Assembly: GCF_027579695.1 (NCBI RefSeq)
Contig: NC_083578.1
Coordinates: forward strand, 2,952,460 to 3,016,459
Length of the DNA: 64,000 nucleotides
Source: Neoarius graeffei
Lineage: Eukaryota > Chordata > Actinopteri > Siluriformes > Ariidae
Direction: 5' to 3'
The translations under genes and the position numbers were made by a program. The notes under the pieces are model-generated. The model saw only the letters and a program-made list of their open reading frames with translations. It had not been told where the DNA came from and did no database searches. This document shows positions 1 through 9,994 of the stretch, piece after piece; position 1 is the first letter of the stretch, and each line of letters opens with the position of its first letter.

Positions 1-224
1 TAGCGAGAGTCCAGATGGACAAATACACAGGTTTAATTGATCCACAGTTGTCCTGTGGAATAACTACATACCTCTCCAATAAAACAGAGCCATCTGTGCC
101 CTAGTTATCCATCAATCGCTCATCACATCGTCACTAACAGCGTTTATTCCGACTTCCATTACCTCACACTCAGCTTTAAACCTGTTGTGTGCCAACAGTC
201 GCTGCTCTTTTACAAATACACAAT

Positions 225-955
225 ACTGTATCTATCCATCCATCCAATCATCCATTTTTCCATCCATCTAAAGCAGCAACTGTTTGGCTATCCAACACTA
301 GATCCTTCCATCCACCTTCCCACCAACAATCAGGCCATTCATCCATCTATTTGTCCTTTCATCCATTCTTTAACCATCAACACCAGTCTGTTTACATCCA
401 TCTACTCTCCAACAATCAATCCATCCATTCATCCAGCGTCTTTTTATCCACCTGTCAATCCATCCTTCATTCTGTTTGTCTGTCTGTCTGTCCATCCAAC
501 AATGATCCATCCACTTATCCATCCATTTTTACAAACAACTTTTTACCTATCCTTCAATCCATCTCCCCATAAATCCATCCATCTGTTTACCTTTTCATCC
601 ATTCTTTAACCATCAACACCATTCAGCAGTCTGTTTACATCCATCTACTCTCTAACAATCAATCCATCCATTCATCCAACACCTTTTTAACCACCCCATC
701 CATCCATCCTTCATTCTGCCTGTCCATCCACCAGCATTTAGTCCATCCATCCATCCACCTACCCAATTCCTTCACCCATCTATCCCCCATCCACCATGCA
801 TTCATCAGACTGTAAATGCATCTGTCTCCCATCCATTCATCAACACCAACCTCCATCCACATATCCTTCCATCTATCTACCACTCAATCTATCCATCACT
901 TCACCCATCAATCATCCATACATTTACCCACCCATCTGTCCACATCCAAGCCATC
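225..955. repeat. Degenerate (TCCA)n / (ATCC)n low-complexity tract
   Basis: About 730 bp dominated by tandem CCAT/TCCA tetranucleotides with interruptions. Open frames on both strands here encode only Pro/Ser/Ile/His-rich (plus) or Trp/Met/Asp-rich (minus) peptides that follow the repeat, so none is called as a gene. Confidence 0.9.
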
Positions 956-2894
956 CATCCAGTAAACCCCACTGTGAGCAGCAGAGGATCGCTCTTCCTG
1001 CTTCTCCTTCATGTTTGACGATAGCTTTACAGATCTCATGAAAGAAGAGATGGGAACTGATTTCTATTTTTACATCCTCCATGCTAACAAGACATGAGTC
1101 AGATCCACCACATAGCTCAGTCTTCATCAGCGCTCTCTCCTTCTGCGGATCCACCTTCCTGCATTATTCAGCTCCAATTCTCGATCTTCTGAAGTAATGG
1201 ATTAGCTTTAATGGATGAAGCTTTAAATTAAACTCTGCAGAGAAATACAGCTTGTGATCTGCTATATTTCTACATTGATCACACATGAATCCAACCCTTC
1301 AGGAAAGGTCCTTTTTTTTAAGGATAATTGACTGCAGCAGCATCTCATTGGACATATTGGAATCATTCGATGAAAAAAAAAAGTCATCATAAATTCAAAC
1401 GCAACCAATAGTTAATTACTATGAAAATAAATTCACAGGAGTTAAGCAGCTGTTGTGTTTGAATTTGCTTTTTGAATAAAATTCGCTTTTCGGAGCAGAA
1501 CTAGCATTAGGGTTGACCTCAGTGTTGATAATCTCATTGCTGTGTTAGCTCATAGTGATCCCACGGTTCAGAGAAACCAACCTGATCATTGAGCACCACG
1601 CTGTCAGTTCGGAGGTACAGATTGAGGTGCGTTCTTAGTGTTTTGTCAGCACAATTTTGTACATAACTTTAATGCTGTATCCATACACAAATATGAAGCT
1701 GGCCACACACAAATGGATCACATAAAAACTTAAATATTGAATAAATTGCAAACTGCGCCAATTCTCCGACTCCTACCATGCTCTTGTTCATACTCACCAA
1801 CTCTACCGATTCACACGATAGTCTACTGACTGTGACGGGTGAAGCCCGCCTACCAATTTTAGTTCTAAAAACTACCGCATTACAAAATAATCAGTGAACA
1901 CGGCTGGATTTGCTCTTCTGATCTCGCTTCAGCTGTTTTCAGCACAGGGGAGACAAGTCTACAGCGTCAAATGGTCATATGAAGTGAAACCGAGAGCCAA
2001 TGGAACGGCGTGATAACGATAATGATGTTGAATCTAAATTGTATCGCTCTATCCTATCGCACCATTTCATTGGTTCTCATTATGGTTCTAGCCAATCAGC
2101 AATGAGCTCATATATTACAACAAATTGCGCCAATATTTATTTGTAAAAACCAAAACACGCTCTGGTAATCACAAACAATGAAAACTCCAAAGAAAAAAAA
2201 GATTCGCTATGATAAGTTCAAGGTGACTTGTTCGTCAGATCATCCAGCATTAAAGGATCGAGGCGAGGTGAGACGCAGCAGTCTGTGAAGTACGTCAGTC
2301 CGATTTCCCGATCAATTTTCTTCAAATATGTCACTCAGAATACAGGAGAATGCACCGGGGATGACCCCGGACCCCCTAGAAGGGTCCGACTGCATCACAC
2401 AATCCGATCTACCACTTTTCATTCTCTGGGCGTTGGCAAGTATGCTCGTCTAAATGTAAATTTCAAGTCTGAATGTGACTTTAAAGGTGAATTTGGTATA
2501 ATTAGTCCATTTTTTTCAAGATTAGCTTTCTAACATGCCTATAATGCTAATCCGACTACACAAATTCAGTTCGATTTTGTCATGGCTGACAAATTTCCAG
2601 CATCTGGCCCAAATATGAACATCGTGAATGACGAACAAGTGTTGTAGCGTGACACGATCGGAGATTAAAGATGTCTTGGACGCCCCATGGCACCCCAATG
2701 AAAATTCTAGCAGTCAGAACTTTTTCTATTTTCTCACCATACTTTGACATCATCTACCAACAGCCATGATTGACCATTTCTTAATCCTCCTCCCTGATGG
2801 CACATGAGGACATGAACGGTGATTGGTCAGGGTTGCGTTTACAATCTCCAAACCAAGACAAAGCAAGAATTTACAGCACTATGATTGCTTAATC
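956..2894. other. Intergenic stretch, no gene recognised
   Basis: About 1.9 kb without a recognisable coding exon. The longest open frame (2228-2533, plus) has no familiar motif and is probably chance. The stretch is AT-rich unique-looking DNA with A-runs near 1370 and 2195. Confidence 0.6.
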
Positions 2895-3235
2895 TGACAT
2901 GGTGACCATCGTTTGTTTGTTTTATCTGTAACTGCTTATCCCATGCGGGGTCATGGGGAGCAAGCTGACCATGGACGAGACCCTGGACAAGTCGCCAGTT
3001 CCTCGCAGGGCTGACACACACAGAGACACAACAAACAACCATTCATACTCACAGTCAATTTACAGCCACCAATTAACCTAACCTGCATATCTTTGGACTG
3101 TGGGAAGAAACCCATGCAGACACAGGGAGAACATGCAAACTCCACACGGAAAGGCCCTCATCAGCTGCTGGGTTCGAACCCAGAACCTTCTTGCTGTGAG
3201 GTGACAGTACTAACCACTACACCACCGTGCTGCCA
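2895..3235 (-). mobile_element. Old copy of the TGAGA-tail tRNA-derived SINE
   Basis: On the minus strand this reads as the same SINE found well preserved at 7143, 8078, 14535, 16403 and 35092. The tRNA-like head includes a GTAGTGGTTAG box A and a GGTTCGAACCC box B near the right end, followed by the body. It is clearly more diverged than the other copies and has lost the terminal TGAGA repeats, so it is an older insertion. Confidence 0.8.
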
Positions 3236-3714
3236 GCGACCATCGTGAAAGACAAAAATATCGTGTAGGTGGATCCCGGCATGAAATTTCTATCTGGAGA
3301 CACACAAGCAATCTGGACCAGAAGTCTTCCAGTTTTCCAAATGGGATTTCTCAGCCAAATAATACTTTTGTCCCGAGGTCATGTTTTAAACCATTGTTTA
3401 TTGATTAAAAACAACTAATCAACTGTAAATAGGTGGAAATATCAGAGTGAAGCTCCGATTCTGGTGAATGATTCAGGATTTTGAGTTCCACCAACCTAAG
3501 TGAACATCATGAACAATTAATAGACTGTTTGTTTGTTTACGATGGAAGTGTGTTGACCTACACAAATTAAATGATGCACTAATTACACAATCTATACACA
3601 GTATAGTGTAACACTGAAGAAATACAGATTGTGTGGGAATTAATTTAGGACTCAGTCATTTAAAGCCAGTTGAATATTTAAAAATTTCTCATGTATATCT
3701 TTTATAGGTTGTTT

Positions 3715-4250
3715 TGTATAGGTAATCGTATGGGGCTGAGTAAAATTAAGGATTAATTTCAGGAGTGATTTCGAAGTTTGGCAATTTCAAAACTTTGAAA
3801 TCATGAGTGAAATTGATCCTTAATTTTACAAGGAACCATACGATTACTTGTTTATAACATATAGGGCCAAATTCATACTTGCACCTTGTCTAACTCATCC
3901 AAATTCATAGACCTTGTCTAACTCACAGCATTCATACGCCACTAGAGAGTCGTTTATTTGTCTTTCTGAGGCCCATTTCTTAAACACGGAAAGCCAAAAA
4001 TTCGTACTTTTTTTTGGTATTTTCATTTTCACTTGCAGTTTTCAATTGGTTTATCATTTCTTCGTCAAATATAGCGAAACATGGCATTGCTGAGTCAGCA
4101 GAGTCAGCCATATTGTTGACAAAATTTGCTAATTTTTGTAACTGTAACCAAGCAACGAACTAGCCAATAGCATTTCAGAAATACGGCCCCGTGTTAAGGA
4201 AAAAAGCCCTCTTTGATTGACCAATCAGAATTGAGTAATTTGGCCCTGTG
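3715..4250. repeat. Inverted-repeat (MITE-like) sequence
   Basis: Two arms of about 60 bp (3719-3780 and 3792-3850) are imperfect reverse complements and would form a hairpin. To the right, 3862 and about 4230 carry matching inverted AGGGCCAAATT / AATTTGGCCCT ends. This looks like one or two non-autonomous TIR elements. Family and target duplication are not resolved. Confidence 0.5.
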
Positions 4251-4445
4251 TATTATAATAATGGATATTAGTTGCTTTGTACAGATATTTAAAGCTCTGA
4301 ATGTGTGTTTGTGAGTATTTTGTTGTTGACTAAGAGCAGAAATGATGGTTAGGGATTAAATTTAAATGTTCTGTTAAATTTAATGTTAAAGGTGTAAATG
4401 TCGGCTCAGAAGCTAAAACACAGAGAAATAAAAATATAATTTAAG

Positions 4446-4500
4446 ATGTGTGAATGTGTGTGTGTGTGTGAGAGAGAGAGTGAGTGTGTGTGAGAGTGTG

Positions 4501-4552
<52 letters not shown>

Positions 4553-4553
4553 A

Positions 4554-4618
<65 letters not shown>

Positions 4619-4715
4619 AGTGTGTGTGTGTGTGGGAGAGTGTGTGTGTGTGCGTGTGAGTGTGTGAGAATGCGTGTGTGTGTGAGAATGTGTGAGAGTG
4701 TGTGTGTGTGAATGT

Positions 4716-4755
<40 letters not shown>
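4446..4755. repeat. (TG)n with (GA)n interruptions, about 310 bp
   Basis: Long TG/CA microsatellite with GAGA and GAATG interruptions. The open frames on both strands (Cys-Val and His-Thr polymers) are by-products of the dinucleotide repeat. Confidence 0.95.
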
Positions 4756-4894
4756 ATGTGGATTAATGAAGGAAAATACAGCATGATGTGTGAGTACAGA
4801 TGGGAAAATTCAATGATAAACCCTGAAAAGTCGGAGTGAAGCTATTTTTAGGGAAGTGACGGTCGCTGTTGCCTAACAACCGGTTTGTCGCGGG

Positions 4895-5505
4895 TTCCAT
4901 CCCAGAGCTCCCTCAATCCCAGAACTACCACAATCCCAGAGCTCCCTCAATCCCAGAACTCCCACAATCCCAGAGCTCCCTCAATCCCAGAACTCCCTCA
5001 ATAATCCCAGAGCTCCCTCAATAATCCCAGAGCCCCCTCAATCCCACCACAATCCCAGAGCCCCCTCAATCCCACCACAATCCCAGAGCCCCCTCAATCC
5101 CACCACAATCCCAGAGCTCCTTCAATCCCACCACAATCCCAGAGCTCCCTCAATCCCAGAACTCCCACAGTCCCAGAGCTCCCTCAATCCCAGAGCTCCC
5201 TCAATAATCCCAGAGCTCCCAGCTCCCTCAATAAACCCAGAGCTCCCTCAATAATCCCAGCGCTCCCTCAATCCCACCACAGTCCCAGAGCTCCCTCAAT
5301 CCCAGAGCTCCCTCAATAATCCCAGAGCTCCCAGCTCCCTCAATAAGCCCAGAGCTCCCTCAATAATCCCAGTGCTCCCTCAATCCCACCACAATCCCAG
5401 AGCTCCCTCAATAATCCCAGAGCTCCCTCAATCCCACCACAATCCCAGAGCTCCCTCAATCCCAGAGCTCCCTCAATAATCCCAGCGCTCCCACTGCTGC
5501 AGCCT
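4895..5505. repeat. Minisatellite of CCCAGAGCTCCCTCAAT-type units
   Basis: About 600 bp of imperfect tandem units built from CCCAGAGCTCCCTCAAT alternating with CCACCACAAT variants, arranged in higher-order blocks. It lies directly left of a CpG-rich block. The reverse strand reads Gly/Leu-rich peptide repeats with no coding significance. Confidence 0.9.
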
Positions 5506-5572
5506 CCACACCGGAGCGGCCTCGCGCGCCCTGTAATACAGCACTGGGAGATCTGGGACATAATCTAACTCT

Positions 5573-5573
<1 letters not shown>

Positions 5574-5631
<58 letters not shown>
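5574..5631. repeat. (TG)n microsatellite
   Basis: Nearly pure GT dinucleotide run between the minisatellite and the CpG-rich block. Confidence 0.95.
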
Positions 5632-5632
<1 letters not shown>

Positions 5633-5639
5633 GGTCGAG

Positions 5640-6000
5640 TCTCATTGTGCCGTTAGATGAGTGCTGAGTCTCACCTGACCGTAAACCCCTCGCCTTCTCC
5701 GTCTCGCGCTTTCCACCGGGATGCGCACGAGCGCAGTGTAATCCCCTCCGGTTGTGTTCCGGTGTTACTGGATTATAAAACTCCCTCGAGCCCCTAAACA
5801 GCGCGTGCGTGCGCAAGATCCTGATCAGCCGCTGCCCGAGCTGCACGTGCTGCCGGTGACAGATAACCGGACTGCGCGCGCGCCGCCTCTCCTCCGCCCA
5901 CCCGCTGGGTCCGAGCCATGCGCGCGCGTGCCAGGCGGATTGGGAGGGAGGTGGGGGCGGGGCTACCGCTAAGCGTTACTGAATATTCATGACGTATAGC
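5640..6000. promoter_or_regulatory. Orphan CpG-rich promoter-like block
   Basis: GC- and CpG-dense DNA unlike its surroundings. It contains a GC box (GGGGGCGGGGCT near 5953), an inverted CCAAT box (GATTGG near 5938) and several GCGCGC runs. On the minus strand GTTTACGGTCAG is followed by GTGAGA, a good splice donor near 5673. It could therefore be a promoter plus non-coding first exon of a gene lying left of the window. An X-box-like palindrome GTTGCCTAACAAC sits at 4868-4880. No coding sequence is visible, so direction and target are inference. Confidence 0.45.
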
Positions 6001-6796
6001 GCGCATGTTGTTTGTTTTTGTTTATTCGTTTGAAATCTTACATGTTTACTGGCACCCTTTATAAAAATGAGCAAAATAAATCCAACAATAATAACCAAAT
6101 TTTTATCCAAACATAGAAATTAATTCTTAAAATAAACTCATATAATGACGCATTCTAAATATTTCTAACGCGTTAAAACTTCAAAGCAAGGTGAGGAACG
6201 CCTCCACACCAGGGGCCTCATGTACAAAGACCTGCGTGGATTTCCCACTAAATATGTGCGCAAGTCAAAATCGGGAAATTTGCGTACGACCAAAAAAATC
6301 CGGATGTATCAATCAGTGCGCACGAAGGTTTCCACGCGCTCTCCTGTTGTGCATCCCGATCAACGTGGAATTCGGCGCACATGCACGAGCCCCGTTCCCC
6401 GCCCCGTCTCCTCCCTCAATTATTCCACACTGAATATGTTAATTAGTATAAATAGACCTGCAGTAAGGCCCACGTTAGGTAAAAGACATGGCAACTTTTA
6501 CTAACGCATTAATGTTAATTAAATGTTAGAAATCTCGCGTTAATCAAATTAACATTTAACATTTATTAACATTTAACATTAACATTTATTCGCGTTAATC
6601 CCTGCCTTTAGCACAGTGTAATAGAATTCACATACATCACTTAATTGTTCTGTCACCTCCAATTAAAGTGATGTTCAAAGTGTATGCTATGAGACATGCA
6701 GCGGTCACTGATTGTATGCCACTGAATGTGAATGTAGCCTATACCAAGATAACGGTATGATTCGCATCGTCCGCAGTGCCTGCGCCACAATGAGTG

Positions 6797-7008
6797 CACT
6801 GTAAAAAAAAATATTTGTTGTTTTAACTTAAAAAAAGTTAGTGCAAGGGCTGACTTAAAATTTTGAGTTCACTGGAATTCACATAGTAAGTTAAATTGTT
6901 GTGAACTTACTATATTAATTTCAGTGAACTCAAAATTTTAAGGCAGCCCTTAAGGCAACCCTTGCACTAACTTTTTTAAGTTAAAACAACAAATCATTTT
7001 TTACAGTG
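6797..7008. mobile_element. Fold-back MITE, near-perfect hairpin
   Basis: CACTGTAAAAAA at the left and TTTTTTACAGTG at the right. Almost the whole 212 bp folds on itself (shared words TTAAAATTTTGAGTTCACTG and GTTAGTGCAAGGG). The small internal loop and good arm identity point to a fairly young copy. No convincing target duplication was seen. Confidence 0.75.
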
Positions 7009-7142
7009 TGTCTATTTGAGTTACATGGGTTTTGAAAACAAAAAAACACCTTTAGTGCTCTAATCTGTACATTTTTTCGGGGACACCCTGTATTTGAGGA
7101 AATGTCTTCCTCTCTTAGTAGGCCCAATATTCCTAGCCACAT

Positions 7143-7519
7143 CTCATCTCATCTCATTATCTGTAGCCGCTTTATCCTTCTACAGGGTCGCAGGCAAGCT
7201 GGATCCTATCCCAGCTGACTACGGGTGAAAGGCGGGGTTCACCCTGGACAAGTCGCCAGGTCATCACAGGGCTGACACATAGACACAGACAACCATTCAC
7301 ACTCACATTCACACCTACGCTCAATTTAGAGTCACCAGTTAACCTAACCTGCATGTCTTTGGACTGTGGGGGAAACCGGAGCACCCGGAGGAAACCCACG
7401 CGGACACGGGGAGAACATGCAAACTCCACACAGAAAGGCCCTCGCCGGCCACGGGGCTCGAACCCAGGACCTTCTTGCTGTGAGGCGACAGCGCTAACCA
7501 CTACGCCACCGTGCCGCCC
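7143..7519 (-). mobile_element. tRNA-derived SINE, TGAGA-tail family, complete
   Basis: On the minus strand it starts GGCGGCACGGTGG, carries RNA polymerase III boxes A (GTAGTGGTTAGCGCTGTCG) and B (GGTTCGAGCCC), and ends in ATGAGATGAGATG. It is flanked by a 12-bp duplication TCCTAGCCACAT (7131-7142 and 7520-7531). It is inserted in the Harbinger element. Confidence 0.93.
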
Positions 7520-7586
7520 TCCTAGCCACATGTAACCAGAAATAAAACATGTGCACATATTTTCCACAATAGGATTTTAATGACAA

Positions 7587-7872
7587 ATGTATTCTAGCAG
7601 GGTGCCAGGGAACAACAGGAGGCCCCCAGTCCATCCCACCCGAGCAGGAAGAGGACCCCCAGCCGAGCGGATCCAGCGTCACTGTCACCTGCCCCCTTCT
7701 CCATCGCCTGCCCCTGTCGCCGGGTCCACAGGCCGGGTGCTGACTCGCGCGGTCCTTGAGTTGCTGGGGGAAATTGTAAAGGGGATAGAGGCGATTAACG
7801 ACAACCTCGAGGGAATCCGCGAGGAATTGAAGGAACTGAATAACACATTAAAAGAATATCTTAAAAAATGGT
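7587..7872 (+). pseudogene. Harbinger accessory-protein C-terminal remnant
   Basis: The plus-strand frame ends with an amphipathic, Leu/Glu-rich helix (about 7731-7871, containing VLELLGEIVKGIEAINDNLE and LKELNNTLKEYL). This type of predicted coiled coil closes the Myb-like second protein of PIF/Harbinger transposons, with a Pro-rich linker before it. The open frame continues to 8504 only by running through unrelated sequence and the SINE at 8078. The N-terminal DNA-binding part is gone. Assignment rests on position opposite a HARBI1-like remnant and on helix character. Confidence 0.45.
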
Positions 7873-7893
7873 GTCCCGTCTGTCCTTACCTTT

Positions 7894-8066
7894 TCACATT
7901 GTGGCTATTAAGCGCTGCCGGGTTTGTATGCCATGTCGCTGTGGCACCTCATTGTGAGGCCCAGGGTCTGGGTCCGCCGGCAGGTCTCGCTCCATTATTG
8001 GCACGCCGTGCCGCTGCGCCACATTGTGTAACACGCCACACACCACGGTTGTGTCTGATTTGTACG
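7894..8066 (-). pseudogene. HARBI1-like transposase C-terminal remnant
   Basis: The minus-strand frame reads VVCGVLHNVAQRHGVP followed by an acidic tail ending in ATM and a stop. The VLHN core resembles the conserved ACxVLHN motif near the C-terminus of HARBI1-type (PIF/Harbinger) nucleases. The upstream part was separated by the SINE at 8078-8461, and no catalytic Asp/Glu motif can be read further upstream. It is convergent with the accessory remnant at 7587-7872. Confidence 0.6.
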
Positions 8067-8077
8067 CACTTGGAAAT

Positions 8078-8461
8078 CTCATCTCATCTCATCTCATTAT
8101 CTGTAGCCGCTTTATCCTGTCCTACAGGGTCGCAGGCGAGCTGGATCCTATCCCAGCTGACTACGGGCGAAAGGCGGGGTTCACCCTGGACAAGTCGCCA
8201 GGTCATCACAGGGCTGACACATAGACACAGACAACCATTCACACTCACATTCACACCTACGCTCAATTTAGAGTCACCAGTTAACCTAACCTGCATGTCT
8301 TTGGACTGTGGGGGAAACCGGAGCACCCGGAGGAAACCCACGCGGACACGGGGAGAACATGCAAACTCCGCACAGAAAGGCCCTCGCCGGCCCCGGGGCT
8401 CGAACCCAGGACCTTCTTGCTGTGAGGCGACAGCGCTAACCACTACACCACCGTGCCGCCC
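8078..8461 (-). mobile_element. tRNA-derived SINE, TGAGA-tail family, complete
   Basis: Full-length minus-strand copy, very similar to the one at 7143. It is flanked by an 11-12 bp duplication CACTTGGAAAT(C) at 8067 and 8462. It splits the transposase remnant of the Harbinger element. Confidence 0.93.
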
Positions 8462-9069
8462 CACTTGGAAATCGTTTCATATATTGATCTTGGTAATTAT
8501 GTGATAAGGCTACCCCACGCAACATCAACTAATAATATTTCAGTCTGACACCTCGCGGCAAATGCGCGAGGAAGATCTAATAAGCTAGCTGCAATGCATG
8601 GTCCTGCATGTGCATTCTTTAATTTAATTAATTAACCAATAGTCAATGGGAATAATATCGAAATGATATTGCTGGGGTTTCTCATTTCCCGTAATTACAA
8701 TACGGAAGGGATGGTTGATGGATCTGTTGGCATTTACCCAACAGTCTCGCATTATGTGTCTCGACAATGTCGTATGACTGACATACATTTCAATTCACGC
8801 ATCCTGATGTTCCGATGCATTTTTGGATGCCTCTTATCGCCATGTCATGACTCTTGACCGAGTAGGCCTAAATGTAGTTGCGTTGCTCTGCCTCTAAGTG
8901 TCGCCAAGTACCAAGATGCACCAGAAATGTGCGTACGCCAGCCATGAGGTTTGCGTAGAGTACCGCACTTTTCCACGCCAAGTCAATCTTTGTACATACG
9001 AATGTTTGCGCAGAAAGTGACGTACGTAGCTTTTTTGTGCGTACGCAAGCTTTGTACATGAGGCCCCTG

Positions 9070-9615
9070 TACCTTTATTAACAATGCCGTGACTGATGAA
9101 TAAACACCCATATGCAAATTTGGCCACGCCCTCATGCCGTCCCATTTGCAGTCCACAGGAGCTGATTCCAGGACAGATGTGTCATTTTCTCACTGAACTG
9201 TTCAGCAGAGGAAAAAAACTGTCAAAATATAATGTTACCATGACAACCATGATTTTTTTTTCATGCTAGCTAACTTAACTTACAACTAGATTCTGCAGCT
9301 AAAATTTTCCAGGGTATTTTATAAATAATAATAATAGTGTAATCATTTGCATATCGGATGTGATTGGTCCAAAGCAAGGAGGACCTCCTCTATATGACAT
9401 CACTATGACACTCATGTGAATCGATTGCAATACAGAAGCATAAATGATGTGTTTCGCAAATTTGCCCCCAAACAACAACCCTAGCTATTGAAAACGAGTT
9501 AACTTTAATCGAACACACAGCAGAGAACAAAAAAAAATTGTTTTTAATCCGTTATGTTAAATAATTTAATTAGCCGTGGTATTATTTTCATCAAATTCTC
9601 TCCTTCCGCTTGCTC
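9070..9615. other. Downstream flank of rsph14, no gene
   Basis: AT-rich DNA. On the minus strand an ATTAAA (9543-9548) lies about 70 bases past the rsph14 stop and could be its poly(A) signal. Nothing else recognisable. Confidence 0.5.
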
Positions 9616-9942
9616 TCAGGGCGTCCAGGAGATGACCTGGATGGCGGTGGCTGCAGCGCTCTGGATGATGGAGGCGGGGTGGCTGAGTCGGGCCTCCAGC
9701 TGAGGTAGGTGGTGGATGAGTTGTGCTCGGCCGCTCGGGGCCTGGGACAGACAGGTGAGCGCACGCAGAGCGCTAAGACACAACGATTCTTCCTCGCTGT
9801 CCACCAAAGCCAGCAGAGGAGGAACAGCGGCGGCCTCCAGAGCCTGATATTTACCTTCACAGTGTACACACAGGACAGGAGTCAAGAGCTGGTCTACAAC
9901 ATTACATCACTATACACGGATGATCTAATAAATACTACAGTT

Positions 9943-9994
<52 letters not shown>

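Larger units (their letters stand above)
6210..9069. mobile_element. Decayed PIF/Harbinger DNA transposon, composite
   Basis: The ends are inverted copies of CAGGGGCCTCATGTACAAAG, 2.86 kb apart. Inside, the minus strand (7894-8066) encodes a HARBI1-like transposase C-terminus. The plus strand (7731-7871) encodes the helical C-terminus of what looks like the accessory (Myb-type) protein, giving the two-gene layout known for Harbinger elements. A 212-bp fold-back MITE and two complete SINEs have inserted into it. The flanking trinucleotides do not form a clean TNA duplication, so the exact termini are uncertain. The element cannot be autonomous now. Confidence 0.65.

Noticed and set aside
4413-4784. 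His-Thr and Cys-Val polymer frames
   Set aside because: Direct translation of a (TG)n microsatellite.
7172-8464. Repeated frames beginning like [19 protein letters not shown]
   Set aside because: The same peptide recurs at every TGAGA-tail SINE (14536, 16404, 19210, 35287); it is antisense or sense SINE translation, not a protein family.
7587-8504. 305-codon plus-strand frame as a single protein
   Set aside because: It fuses a transposon remnant with antisense SINE sequence; only the first part (to about 7872) has any meaning.
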